Shown here: positions 18,421 to 29,433 of the stretch, in pieces
Layout of the letters: every line of letters begins with the position of its first letter
Numbering within the stretch: position 1 is the stretch's first letter
Assembly (NCBI GenBank): GCA_003427395.1
Contig: BFEA01000006.1
Location: 7,344,717 to 7,380,832, forward strand
DNA length: 36,116 nt
Source of the DNA: Chara braunii
Taxonomy: Eukaryota; Streptophyta; Charophyceae; Charales; Characeae
Direction of reading: 5' to 3'
Position numbers and translations under genes: made by a program
Notes under the pieces: generated by a model
Told to the model about the DNA's origin: nothing
The model's database searches: none
The model's input: only the letters and a program-made list of their open reading frames with translations

Positions 18421-19690
18421 TTTCACAGCGGTGATGATAATATTTTTGCACTGTGTGGAGGTGGAGTATTGACGCAGAAGAGGTGCGGCAAAGTACTGTT
18501 GCATTTGAGGTGGCGTGAGTGTGACGCTGCAGGGACGCTGTGGCTTTGGAGCCAACTCGCGGTAACGAGAAAACCCCGCCAGAGTATTGGAAGGTGATTG
18601 CGTGTTGAGGGGGTATTGTGGCAGGAGGTCGTCACAAGGGAGTGGTGTCGATCACTTTGCTGACAACTGGGAACGACGACCTTGTCGTCAAGAGGGCGTA
18701 ATTCTATACAGGTTTCTTGGGCGTTCCATTCAACTTTACTCTAGGTCAGTTAATCTGACTCTGTTCCCTTCACACCTGTGTGAACCCACACTTGCTTGAC
18801 CCTGCTTCTCTGAACGTTCATTGAGAGGGAAAAGGAAATGTGTGTTTGCGTGTAAACTCGGGAGTCTGACGATGGCAAAGTGATTGTATGGTTGTCTATT
18901 TGTGGTTTAATTTGAATGCAGGTATGACATGTGGACTGGGATGGATAAGGGTGATGATGGTGAAAGAATGGTTGTTTTCTCATCTTTGTGCTTGTAGGTG
19001 CGTGTAAACCAAAAGGGAAAAGATGACGACGAAAATGAAGCGAGCACAAAGAAGAGGGACGCAATTGGACCTAGACTCATTCCCCAAGGTCACCATTTCT
19101 TTCCCGAATGACCCTCTTCGTCTATGCCCGTCCGTCTGAGTTACTTTTTTTCTTCTACGAATTTTCTTTTCTTCGTCTAAGTTGCTCTTGATGTCAGGCG
19201 GCAAGTGTTTGCTTGCCCGCCGTGTAGATGCTTTTCCTTTTCCTAGGAGGCATCTGGGGTGGGGGTTCGTTGCCTTAGGGCCGGCCCTGTTATCGACTCA
19301 GAGTGGATCGCGTTGCGGGGGGGTACCATGCTATTGCGGTGGAGCCAGCCTGACTCCCGAGTTCCGAGGTTTACTCGGGCGAGGATGAGGGGTATCCCAG
19401 ACCACCTCCTAGGGGTTGGACAAAAGCATCTTCACGGAAGGACTTTAAGTTTTTGATGCCTTGCGTAACGAGAAACTGTCGTAGCATACCTTTGGTGGTC
19501 ATTTTAGGAGTCGCTGACGCATGGGGAACTGGTGCCACAAGCAGCCCAGTTCGTGTCCTGCTAGCCAAACGGAGTGTACTTAGGCACTCTCAATGCGGCT
19601 GGCCGTGCCATAAGAAGCACGGGCCAGACGGAAGACAAATGTTTTAGTAATACTTAGTAAATGTTTTTTTAAACTTAATCGCCCTTATCG
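18421..19690. other. No gene recognised
   Basis: Short open frames only. A few phrases resemble splice sites, for example TTTCTTTCAG just before 19704. No coding sequence can be assigned. Confidence 0.35.
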
Positions 19691-19699
19691 TCTTTTCTT

Positions 19700-21440
19700 T
19701 CAGATGGCTGCAAGGACGACAGTTTTTCACCTTTTTCGTAACTGTGATGTTGCATCAGATTGGGCTGAGTCCCCTGAGCGTAATGGAGAAAGATTAGAAA
19801 GAATAGGGCGGATTCGTCTTCAACCCGCTCGAGTTGTATGTGGAAGATGATATTCCGCAATTTTGGGACGGCTCCCAAAATCCCCCAAGACTCTTCATTT
19901 TCAGGTCAAGGGCAGGATTCAGGTCAAGGGCAGGATTCAGGTCAAGGGCAGGATTAGACATTTTCCATTATGAGTTCGCACCGCCGCTGCCCAATCGAGA
20001 TTTTACGAACATGAATTTGGTTGTGATGCAGCCGTACGAGTTAAGCCTTCGGATGGACGAAATCCTATAGATAAGGTTAGTATTCGTTCGTCTGGTACTT
20101 TGGATGAACGAACGACAAGGACCCTTCCTCGGAATATATCATACGAGACGAATGCGAGCCAACCTTTTTACGTATCGAGCGGTTCTCCGAATGTGCTTGG
20201 CAGGACGAGGAGGACGAACTCATGAAACAATTACGTGACAAATGTAGTTTTGTTCTGACATGCAGATGCCTGGAGCGCGACGAGATTTGACGATCCCGAG
20301 GTACCTGCTGGTTCGCGACACACAAGAGGACGACCTTATCAAAGGAGCGGAGCAGCTTTTACGGGTTCGAGATGGTTCTCCTACTGAGTGGATCGGCTTC
20401 ATCGGATTATTGCGAAACGGCGAGGGATTTTTCCCACTACTCGCGCGGATTTCCGGGCAAATACGGCCCGGACTCAGGATAAGTTTTTTGGATATACCTT
20501 GTATTTCCACCGCGCAAGTAATCTCTAATGTCTCTCCCGAGTCATTGTGAGTATTAAGATTACCTCGTCCGGCAGGCGTTTCGGCGTCGTCCGGATCCGG
20601 GATACAGAGGCCCGACACCTGTTTGAACTTAGTTGGCCTTTTCGAGTCATAGTGTGGAGACTAGCCTTACGGATGGCCTCCCTCTATGGTACTCAAATTA
20701 TTAGAGTCATGCGATGCGGACGAGTGACAACCTTGGTACTCGACGACAACGAGCGTGCGCATTTGGATTTGCTGGAGGCACAAGTGCGCGGAGGATGAGA
20801 GATTTACCAGGGTTAGACGCCGCGTTTTGGAAATCTTATTCGGATTCCAGGGAACCCCTTGCATAGACTAATCCCGTCGAGGAAGCCATATGAATTATGG
20901 ATTCACGAGGTAATCTCAAAAACAAAAACAAAAACACTCCATGTAGTTAGGACCGCTGGATGGATAGTATTCGGATTACCGCGATGATTTCACTATCATG
21001 TTTATGCATTGAGGGGTAATCAATCGCATGAGAACAAGTTGAATAAAGTAAAAAGCGAACAAGTTATTGAGCGTAATGATGATGACGGAGCAGTGGGGGG
21101 CTAAACATTTATGTGTTGAGTGACTCGATGTTGGAGATGGATACTCCACCATTCGTGGAACAGAAAGAGTAATTATTGTCCAAGAGGACAAGGCGACCAA
21201 CAAAATTTCATTCGCACTTCCAAGTAGTTGCATATGGTACGAAGGTGTGGTTGAACCGAGAGTTCAAACATCTGCCAGGAATCTGATCACTCGTGGAGAC
21301 AATATGAAAGTCTTCAATCATATGGATCGTGAGAATAATTTTGACAGACCAACTCATCAAGTCAACGAATTTATTTGCGTGATTTTGTTTCAAAGTATGT
21401 GGATTTCATTGTTTCGTTTTCAAATGATTGTTAGGGACTA
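19700..21440 (+). pseudogene. Coding-like but unidentified region, broken frames
   Basis: From ATG at 19704, just after TTTCTTTCAG, a frame reads VASDWAESPERNGERLERIG. A neighbouring frame then gives GGFVFNPLELYVEDDIPQFW, with a stop just before it, as expected for a frameshift. A third frame gives SRFYEHEFGCDAAVRVKPSD and NISYETNASQPFYVSSGSPN up to 20221. Further open pieces include GARRDLTIPRYLLVRDTQED (20260-20550), VVRIRDTEARHLFELSWPF (20547-20798) and TERVIIVQEDKATNKISFAL (about 21160-21440). Composition is even and unlike the flanking repeats. An 18-bp unit, TCAAGGGCAGGATTCAGG, is repeated three times at about 19903-19956. I cannot name the protein; it may be a decayed gene, a transposon protein or a viral insertion. 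Confidence 0.35.
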
Positions 21441-21514
21441 GGATAGTATTTGAGAGTTTCACGCTTGGTTGAGACTGTCCAGTCGACCGGCGTACTCGAC
21501 GTTAACCAAGCGTT

Positions 21515-21885
21515 TCCTATACTGCAGCGAGTCGAGCAAACGCCCTCGACTGATCTATCTCTGCGATTGCATTTGAAAGCCTTCGCATGTGGGTCAGTAG
21601 CTCGGTAGGGATACGTCCTTGAGGGTGGTGACAACCCCTTAGGGAAGCAAGCTTATGCCCCGCGGGAACCTATCCTGTCGTAGGGGACCACGGGATGTAC
21701 CGCTGGCGCACCCGGCTACAGTGGCGAAGGAACGATGCGACCGCGCACCCGTCTCGGCGGCTCGCGGGAATTATTTTGCATCGTTCTCAAGTTGTCTCTC
21801 AAGTTGGTTTTGTTTTTGTTTAACTCCTGCGTGACATGGCCGGGAGGGCCCTCGTTCGCGCGAGGGCCGATGCGCTCGACAGGTG
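21515..21885 (+). repeat. Retroelement leader or LTR-like block, copy 2
   Basis: It matches 6365-6712 in the shared blocks listed for copy 1. An unmatched stretch at about 21735-21815, containing TTGTCTCTCAAGTTGGTTTT, appears inserted or replaced in this copy. Confidence 0.75.
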
Positions 21886-22124
21886 GTGTCGTTGCCCGCT
21901 ATAACGGCGAACTACCGTTGTCCCTAGCGGAACGACACTTGGGTGATTGATGGAATGAAAAGTTATTTCCTTTTTTTTGTTTGTTTGACCTCAGAAGAGT
22001 CGGTAATTTGATCCCAAAAATTCAAGGAAGAAAAAAAAAAAGGGGGAAGAAAAAATTATGAGATTTAATGGAAAGGTTGACTGATTTCTGTTGAATGTGT
22101 TGTTGTGATTTTTTTTGCCTCAAG

Positions 22125-23666
22125 ATGTCTGATAACAACGACAATCAGGATTAGAGAAGGAATGATATTCGGGAACTCGCGAGGGTCATTCAGCAGTCCC
22201 AGAAGGAGCAGATCCCGAAGGTTGACGTTCCATTATTTGATGGTAACAACGCCTCGGGATGGGCAGACAAGTTTGAACAGTTGGGGAGTTGCTGTGAATG
22301 GTCCAATGAGAAGATGCTGCGAATGGTAAAACGATATTGCAAGGTCGAGTATAAGGATGAGGTGGAGGAGTTGGTGCGAGGTTCGCGGGGATGGCCAGAG
22401 TTCAAAGGAAAGCTGCTAGAAAAGTATCAATTGGGCGACCAGCTGCTGGACTTGGCAGATTTGCAAAAAGTTAGTCGGCGGAACTTTGGTACGACAAAAC
22501 AGTTTCTGACCGAGTTCGAGTCGGTGGCACGGCTAGTTCTTGACCTCCCGGACAAGGATCGCTATCTTATCTTCCTGGATAATTTCACGGAAGTAGAACA
22601 GCGAAAATTGGTGAAAGGGATGCAGGGACGATATGACTGGACGAAAATTCGAGAGAACTTGCTGGCAGGAAACTTTGACCAGATTCTCTATCGATTGTTG
22701 AAGCAGCAGAAGGAGGATCGAGAGAGGGTACACTTGGGAGCAGATAAGGACAAGGAGGTCTATAAGACCTTAGCAGATGTGAAGGAAATGATGACCAACA
22801 TGAAGGAGGAACGACTAAAACTCCAAGTGATGGTGGCCAAGACGAAGACAGGAAAGACAAAAGGAAAGGAGCCAGTTACTGAAGAAAGTAGTAGTGAAAG
22901 TGACAGTGAGGAGGAAGAAGAACCCCCTCGAAAATTGACCAAGGCTGAGAGGAAAGCTTTGAACCAGGTAGGAGGAGGACAGGGCACTTCTCGTAAACGA
23001 GGGGAAAATAGTAAGGAAGGAGGAAATGGAAAAGGTGAGCGGCAAGTTGGCCAGGGGTAACATAACCAAAGTCAACAAGCTCAACCTCAGGGTGATCGCG
23101 GCCGTGGTAGAGGTCGTGGAAACGGTGACGAACGTGGGAAATGGCAGGATTACGTCTGCAAATATTGTGATATGAAGGGACGCGTTATTCGTTTCTGTCA
23201 TATCCTCGCAAAGGATGAAAAGGACCAAATCGTTTTTACAACAATTCGGGGTGAAGTTTTTGATTTCGAGGGAAATCTCATCGATCCAAACATTGAAGGA
23301 GGGATGAGGAAAGAAGCTTTTCGGCGAATGGGTCGTCCTCTTTCTGCCACGTTTCGATTAGCCTCGGCAAAAGAAGCGAATCTTTTTGAATTGGAAGAGG
23401 CAATGGCTTCTCTTGAAGTTTGTGACTATGAAGAAAAGGAACTGGAGGAAAGGAAGGAAGACATTGCTCATCGGGCGCGAGAAGTGACCAAGAAATTGGG
23501 CAAGTGTCAGGATTCCCTTGTTCGATTATGCGTTGATATGGAAGAAGTTGGCCCAATCTTCCAAACTTGTTCCTCTTTGGTGGTTGGGGAAACGAAGGAC
23601 GGGATGGATCGGCACCCGCAACCACTTCGGCGCCTGAAACAACGTCGATGGATCGGCCAATGGTGA
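22125..23666 (+). pseudogene. Gag polyprotein with zinc knuckle, two nonsense codons
   Basis: The natural start is ATG at 22125 (MSDNNDNQD), with TAG at 22152-22154. The frame continues as RNDIRELARVIQQSQKEQIP and then the retrotransposon gag domain (GWADKFEQLGSCCEWSNEKM, GWPEFKGKLLEKYQLGDQLL, NFGTTKQFLTEFESVA). It ends in an acidic Ser/Glu tail. A second stop, TAA at 23058-23060, separates this from the basic RGRGRGNGDERGKWQ region and the knuckle CKYCDMKGRVIRFC. There the zinc-binding His is replaced by Arg (family C-x2-C-x4-H-x4-C). The frame then continues with VFTTIRGEVFDFEGNLIDPN to 23666. The longest uninterrupted piece starts at 22281. Gag would form the virus-like particle and bind element RNA. 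Confidence 0.88.
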
Positions 23667-24070
23667 TGTCCCGACCCTTGCTCAAGCGAGGGACGCCAAC
23701 TATTATGGTGCAGACACGAAAGGGAAGGAAGACCTCGCAATCGCAACCTGCGCCAGGGCAGAGTTCAAAGGGACCTAAGGAAGAGGAACCTATTCAAATA
23801 AAAGAAGGGGATGATGAGGAGGATGAGAGATTGCGTGCGGAAGATGAACAGTAAGCAAGACAGAGGGCTATGGAGAGGAATTCGGAGAAAGGGAAGGCTG
23901 AGGTCGAAGAAGAGGAGCCTCGCAAGAAGAAGAATGTATATACAATCCCGGTAGAAAAAAGGATTGATTTTGAGCAACTTGTGGACCGTATCTTGGAAAG
24001 TCAACGCGACTTGGTTACCCTGAAAGAGATCCTTGTTGTTTCATTGAAACTCTCGCGAGGAATTTAAGCA
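23567..24070 (+). pseudogene. Acidic linker between gag and protease
   Basis: After a frameshift near 23580 the frame continues as GRDGSAPATTSAPETTSMDR, then a lysine/glutamate-rich stretch with a stop at 23852-23854, then KKKNVYTIPVEKRIDFEQLV and ILESQRDLVTLKEILVVSL. A second frameshift near 24055 leads into the protease frame. Such charged linkers are common in this gag-pol group. Confidence 0.7.
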
Positions 24071-24536
24071 ACGCATGACTCGAAAGAAACTCATGACAGT
24101 TAAGCTAAGTAAGATCATTCCCCCGGAATCTAATTGGGCGCCTCCTGGAACAAAGATGGATTGGCGTTGTGTAGCCACTGGTGACATAAACATTCAAATC
24201 GACCGTGGAGAGTTTTCTTCTATTGTGGATGACGGGGCCAAGATGAATATCATGAGGGAGAGACATGCGATTGAGGCTGGGATACAGATCAATCGCAATG
24301 ATTTTGGATTTTTGGTTGGAGCCAGCGGTGCGACTCCATTTTGTGGCATAGCCAGTGGCGTAATGGTCACGGTTGGGAAAGTTAAGGCGATAGCGTATTT
24401 TTACATCTTGCCAAAGGTGGAACACGAGGTGCTCTTGGGAAGAGCATTTCAGTGTCGCACGGAGAGCATAATCTTCAATAAACATGATGGAACTATGTGG
24501 CTTTGTGTGACCCGGTTTGCGGCTACTATGAAGTAA
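24061..24536 (+). pseudogene. Retroviral-type aspartic protease
   Basis: The frame reads EEFKQRMTRKKLMTVKLSKI, then the active-site loop SSIVDDGAKMNIM (D-D-G where D-S/T-G is usual), a flap region FLVGASGATPFCGIASGVMV, and the C-terminal helix phrase HEVLLGRAFQCRTE. Only the catalytic-loop Ser/Thr position looks abnormal; the Asp and Gly are present. The stop is at 24534-24536. Protease would cleave the gag-pol polyprotein. Confidence 0.85.
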
Positions 24537-24600
24537 TGAGGTGTGCGAACACCGGGCCGAAAAATTCAAGGAACCGGCTAAATCTCGAATCATATACCTT

Positions 24601-25365
24601 CTCGGAATCAGAGAAGTTGAGGAGGGAAAAATAGTCGATCGAAGAAGAAAGAGATACTCAGGAGATTATAATACAACAATAAATAATTAAGAAATTTTTT
24701 AGAAACTTTTAATCTTCAAAATACGCCGGTCAATGGAAAGGAGCGGCTAATACCGTTCCTATGCCGCCGGCGGCAAAACCAAAAAGGGGATAGCCCGACC
24801 GACTTTCAACCCGTGTTCCCGTCACACTACTCTAATATCCCCGTATCGTCGCCGCTCGACCTCAGTCCTTAATCTCATTGATGCAAACCTAATGCCGTAA
24901 CCAATTGTGCTAGGCCCAAGTCTGGGTCTAACCTTAACGGACACCTAAAATAAATCGGTACCGCGCGGCGTGTAGACCTACGAAAATGTTTCCAGAATCA
25001 CATTGTAGTCGAGGTTGTCTTCCACATATACGCACAAGTCACCGGCAGGCGCATCAATCGAAAAGGCATAATCTTTTTAATCCTAGCGTTATCGGAAATA
25101 AAAATATGACCGACGATCAATGTCGGTTTCCATGATCATCAATAATAAAAATCACGCGCGCCTCAAGCCTGTGCGTCCACACACTCTCTACTCTAGTCAA
25201 CCGTCTAGTCAACGTAAGCCATAGCCTCAGCCGCGCATCGCGCGGTATACTTAATTTTTAAATCAAATTACTTCCTGTCACTTCAAAAACTATAGCGGAT
25301 ACCCTTGTAAGGGTATTCGCATCGATAGCGTTAACAACACGGAGAACATTCTTTAGCAGCTCTTT
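24601..25365. other. No gene recognised
   Basis: This non-coding stretch lies between two retroelement remnants that face each other. I searched it by eye for the TGTTACGATCC LTR end of the minus-strand element and did not find it, so that element's 3' LTR is missing or unrecognisable. Confidence 0.4.
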
Positions 25366-26320
25366 TCAATCGATCCCGAAAAACTCATTCAACGGGTGAT
25401 AGAGGAAGTGAACCTTGTACTGTTTGTTCCTCCCTCTTCCTTCATGGGACACAATTATGTCTATCTCATGGTCGTCGTCGATAGGATGAGGTATCATAGG
25501 ATCTCGGAAGGGAAAAGTCTCATCATCGATGTGTGAAAACAGTTTGGACGCGTGAAAGACCGGATATGTGCGCAGATGAGGAGGCACGTCAATCACATAC
25601 GAAGGGCCAAAATCATCCCCAACAACCTTTAAAAGCTGCCAAGGGCCATAGTACAATGGAAGAAGCTTTCGTGATGCGCCCTCTTCGTTAGAAAACTCAA
25701 ACATTTTGACCCAGACATAACGTCCTACTTCGACGTTCCCTTCTTTGTGCGACTTGTTAGCATGTTTGATCATGGCATGCTGACACTTGTTCATTGTTGC
25801 GATAGCAACTTTGAGCAAGCGTGCATACTTGGCATTGTAGCCAGGCATGCCGGGCTTCAGACCAGGTGACCATTCGGGTAACAGATAGGAGAGAGGATTG
25901 CGCAGCTGCCATCCGTATTGCAATTGATTCAGTGTCATGCCAGTTGCAGAGTGAATGGAGTTGTTGTACAACCCCTTCACTTTGTGTAACTCCTTGTTCC
26001 ACGTGTTCTGATTTGGAACAATTAACGCGCGAAGTAGTTGAATGACAGTCTAGTTGATTTCCTCGGCCAATCCATTGGCTTCGAGGTGTCGACCAGAAGT
26101 TTTGTTGAGTTTAACGTCGTAGATCTGAGAAGTGAAGTCCTTCCAATCTTTACTAATGAATCTGGTATCCCAATCACTCACAATGGTTTTCGGGTGGCCA
26201 AACTGCAAAATGTACTGCTGATGAAATTCTTCGATCACAAGCTCAGTTGGGGCATGGGGAGGGAAGGGAATCAAATTCAGAAATTTGGAAAAACGATCGA
26301 CGATGGCCATGACTTATGAG
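25366..26320 (-). pseudogene. Integrase catalytic core, C-terminal module and chromodomain-like tail
   Basis: On the minus strand, SISIDFTDMG holds the first catalytic Asp (about 26370-26340), MAIVDRFSKFLNLIPF follows, TIVSDWDTRFISKDW holds the second Asp and LEANGLAEEIN the Glu. A stop at about 26052 breaks the frame. It resumes as GLYNNSIHSATGMTLNQLQY, VEVGRYVWVKMFEFSNEEGA and KLLPLYYGPWQLLKVVGDDF, and ends with a chromodomain-like tail (EIDIIVSHEGRGRNKQYKVH). The 204-residue C-terminal frame is intact to TGA/TAA at 25366. All three acidic catalytic residues are present. Confidence 0.88.
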
Positions 26321-26740
26321 TTTCCTCCCTCGCTCACCTTTCCCATGTCCGTGAAGTCGATGGAAATCGACTCACCGGGTCCATCAGGAATGGGGAGGGG
26401 TTTCAACAGGCCATAAGGCTTATGCCTATGAACCTTGGTCCTTTGACAGACTTGACATTCAACAATGAACTTCTGAGTTGATCCCTTCGTTCCCGACCAA
26501 TCAAACTATTGCAAAAGACTTCCATAAGTCTTCTCAAAGTCGAAGTGTCCACTCCGACCATGTGCCAAATCCAAGAAATGAGTCCGGAGAGGCGCATGGT
26601 TGGGTACACACAAACGATCAAACTTCCCATACCGGCAATCAGGCTAACTGCTAGGGTCTGCCTTGAGCTGCTCAAGGATGAGACTAAGGTCCGAATCCTT
26701 GGCAGTGTGTTCGTCCAGATCCTCCTTTAGTTTCCTTCAA
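26321..26740 (-). pseudogene. Integrase zinc-binding region
   Basis: On the minus strand, ECQVCQRTKVHRHKPYGLLK carries the C-x2-C pair of the HHCC domain and leads into PLPIPDGPGESISIDF. The upstream His pair lies in frames interrupted by stops (26460-26730). Frame changes relative to the catalytic core occur near 26320. Confidence 0.7.
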
Positions 26741-27183
26741 AGGTCATATGAGCTCACAAGGCAAGCCGAAAACTCAGGATGACGCAACAAAGCATCAACA
26801 ACACGATTATAACAACCTTTCTTATGTTTCAGTTCAAAATTGTCAACATCAATGTCATGCAGCCAGCAGGTCAACGTCGGGGAAAGATTAGTTTGCATCT
26901 TGATCCACTGCAAGGTCTGATGATCTGAGTAGACCTTGAAGTGGTGCCCCGAGAGGTAGTGCTTCCAATGAGTGAGTGTTTCTCGCAAGGCATAGAGCTC
27001 ACGCATGTATGTGGAGGTTGCTACCGTGTGGTTGGGCATGCGTTTGCTGTAATATTCGAGCGGATGCAGGCCATCGCCATCATCTTGTTGCAGCACTGCA
27101 CCAATCCCATACTGGCTCGTGTCCGTAGTGACCACGAACGTGAGGTTAGGATCCGGAATGCGGAGCACAGGATGACTTACCAA
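26737..27183 (-). pseudogene. RNase H domain, downstream copy of a tandem duplication
   Basis: On the minus strand, HPVLRIPDPNLTFVVTTDTS, QYGIGAVLQQDDGDG, YMRELYALRETLTHWKHYLS, HHFKVYSDHQTLQWIK and CYNRVVDALLRH carry the D, E, D and D residues of RNase H. This copy includes the domain's C-terminus (VVDALLRHPEFSACL), which the upstream copy lacks, so it represents the original 3' part. Confidence 0.88.
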
Positions 27184-27728
27184 AACCTCTTAAAAGGCTT
27201 GGAACGCAGTCTCGCATTTCTCACACCACGCATAGGCAACATTCTTGCTTGTTAGTCTCGAGAGCGGGTGAGCAATGACAAAAAATTGTAAACATCAATG
27301 TTATGCAGCCAGCGGGTGAACGTCGGGGAAAGATTAGTTTGCATCTTGATCCACTGCAAGGTCTGATGATCTGAGTAGACCTTGAAGTGGTGACCCGAGA
27401 GATAGTGCTTCCAATGAGTGAGTGTTTCTCGCAAGGCATAGAGCTCACGCATGTATGTGGAGGTTGCTAATGTGTGGTTGGGCATGCGTTTGCTGTAATA
27501 TTCGAGCGGATCCAGGCCATCGCCATCATCTTGTTGCAGCACTGCACCAATCCCATACTGACTCGTGTCCGTAGTGACCACGAACGTGAGGTTAGGATCC
27601 GCAATGCGGAGCACAGGATGACTTACCAAAACCTCTTTAAAGGCTTGGAACGCAGTCTCGCATTTCTCACACCACGCATAGGCAACATTCTTGCTTGTTA
27701 GTCTCGAGAGCGGGTGAGCAATGACAAA
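26837..27728 (-). repeat. 446-bp tandem duplication inside pol
   Basis: 26837-27282 and 27283-27728 match with few differences at an offset of 446, measured from AGATTAGTTTGC at 26885 and 27331. The junction lies in CAAAAATT, a short sequence present at both breakpoints. The copies differ at a few sites, for example GCAGGTCAACG vs GCGGGTGAACG and AGGATCCGG vs AGGATCCGC, so the duplication is young compared with the rest of the element. It truncates the upstream RNase H copy and rejoins RT to part of RNase H. Confidence 0.93.
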
Positions 27729-27809
27729 AATTTGGACACAAACGTCAAGTAATATGAAGCCAAACCAAGAAAAGAACGCAATTCTCGTACGTTCGCCGGT
27801 TGAGGCCAC
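27252..27809 (-). pseudogene. RNase H, upstream copy fused to RT end, truncated
   Basis: A 185-residue frame reads CEKCETAFQAFKEVLVSHPV, FVVTTDTSQYGIGAVLQQDD and YSDHQTLQWIK and then ends abnormally as NIDVYNFLSLLTRSRD, which is the RT/RNase H connection sequence of the next duplicate. The final Asp region of RNase H is lost in this copy. Confidence 0.85.
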
Positions 27810-28430
27810 TTTCGTATGACCTCAACCTTGGTTGCCTTCAGCTCAAGGCGGTTTGCAGATAACCGGTGCCCAAGATAGATGACGTTGTCCCTTCCAAACT
27901 CAGAGTTCTCTAAGTTGAGGTGCAGTTGTGCCTCCTTGAGGACTTGCAAAACCTCCTCAAGGTGTTTGACGTGCTCTTCCAAGGACTTGCTGAAAATTAG
28001 GATGTCGTCGAGGTAAACAACAACAAACCTGTTGAGCTGATGGCGGAGAACCTTGTCCATGAGGCACTGAAATGTGGCTGGTGCTTTCGTAAGACCGAAG
28101 GGCATAACAATGAATTCATACAACCCATCGCGTGTTTTGAATGCAATTTTGTGTTGGTCGCTCGGATCAACTTCATTCTGGTGGTAGCCAGACTTGAGGT
28201 CGATCTTGGAGAAGACCTTGCACCCACCTGCAGCATCTAGCAGATCATCTATACGAGGCAAGGGATAAGCGTTCTTTCGGGTGATACGGTTTTGCCTCCT
28301 TTCTTCGGCACAAACAGGACAAGTGCACCGAACTCAGACTCGCTAGGCCTAATCCATCCACTCGCCCAACTCGCCTTGTCCCATACGGAAGACGCAACCC
28401 TTTGGAGGAACACTCCCTTTTATTATCTTG
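27698..28430 (-). pseudogene. Reverse transcriptase with intact YLDD but a deleted N-terminal motif
   Basis: On the minus strand, the frame from 28261 reads PRIDDLLDAAGGCKVFSKID, GLYEFIVMPFGLTKAPATFQ, the catalytic box VVVYLDDILIFS, then YLGHRLSANRLELKATKVEV and FLGLASYY, and ends SLLTRSRD. Upstream, SEFGALVLFVPKKGGKT is in another frame (28370-28290) and joins almost directly to ITRKNAYPLPRIDD. The stretch that in this family carries the D-Y-R-x-L-N motif is missing. The copy therefore looks inactive although its active site is intact. Confidence 0.88.
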
Positions 28431-29390
28431 ATCTTCTGTTTGACCGGACGCTCAGGAACTGCACGAGGTTCAACCAAAACTTCAGGAAATCGATCTAATA
28501 GACAGTGAATGTCTGTTGGGACTTCTGGTAGAGGATCATCCTCGTCAGGGGAGAGAAAATCAGATTGAGAATTTACAACAATTACAACCGAATTCGAAGT
28601 AGACTCGTTCTTTACAATAGAAGTAGATGAAACAAAAGTTGAGATAGTAGAAGTAGAATTATTTTCTGAGGTAGAAAATGCAGCAAAAGTAGAAGGCACA
28701 TGGAGAGGCTTTACAAGAGCTACATGCGCATGCTCAGCTTCTTTGCGCCTGCGCACTGATTTGCAGAATTTGTTTGCACTCAAAAGAGTCACAGGGGACT
28801 CGCGCGTCTCGTTCAATAGAACGGTACATTCGTTCCCCTTGGTATCATGCACCACGAACTGAGTATCCGCCCACGTGGTCCTTAGACAATGAGCCTTTAA
28901 CCAGCCCAAGCCAATGACCGCGTCGAAAGGACACTTGTCCACGACGTAAAAGTTCAGCTCATGTGTGACAGTGCGATCCTTGTCAAAAGTGACGCGCACA
29001 CCTTTGACAACATGTGTTGAGGTGACCTCTTGGTTGCCTACCTGGGCCTGACAAGGGTTCTACAATTCCACTTGCTTTATTCCTAGGCCCGCCTTACGAA
29101 TCCCATTAGGAGAAAAAAAGTTATTCGTGGAGCCATTGTCAATCAGCACACGGATGTATCGGCAGTTAATGAGCAGCTTAAAGAAGATTAGTTTCACACT
29201 CCCTTGAACACGGCGTTGCTGCTTGAGCTGCAGCCAATGCTCCAGGTGAGAGTGGAAGTTGACTTCCTTAGTCTCCTCCCAAGGCTCAGTGTGAAGTACT
29301 TGGACTGCAGCAGCCTTGGTTTCAGCATCAGTCCGGGCTTCAAGAGCAGGCTGTTGATCAAATTTAGGCTTCTTGGAGGGGCCTGCAGTT
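28349..29390 (-). pseudogene. Protease and start of RT region, one nonsense codon
   Basis: On the minus strand, from about 29385: KPKFDQQPALEARTDAETKA, a spacer, then CRYIRVLIDNGSTNNFFSPN with the protease catalytic loop (D-N-G where D-S/T-G is usual; 29131-29148). A TAG follows at 29062-29060. The frame resumes with VTFDKDRTVTHELNFYVVDK and DAVIGLGWLKAHC, the protease C-terminus. The 216-residue frame 28999-28349 runs on through a Ser/Thr-rich linker to DIHCLLDRFPEVLVEPRAVP and PVKQKIKIIKGSVPPKGCVF, which precedes RT in this family. Confidence 0.85.
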
Positions 29391-29433
29391 GACTGTTAAG
29401 ATTCCCTTGTTGAAGAGAGTGTTGATGACTCTT

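Larger units (their letters stand above)
21515..24600 (+). mobile_element. Ty3/gypsy-type element, gag and protease only
   Basis: A leader or LTR-like block (21515-21885, copy 2) is followed by gag (22125-23666), an acidic linker (23567-24070) and a retroviral-type protease (to 24536). RT, RNase H and integrase are missing, because the sequence changes to non-coding after 24600. It shares its leader with the pol-only element at 6.4-9.9 kb, so the two are complementary truncations of related elements. Two in-frame stops and two frameshifts make it inactive. Limits are approximate because no LTR ends were found. Confidence 0.8.

Noticed and set aside
24601-25365. 3' LTR of the minus-strand element
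   Set aside because: No TGTTACGATCC-type end or similarity to 32188-34924 could be seen.
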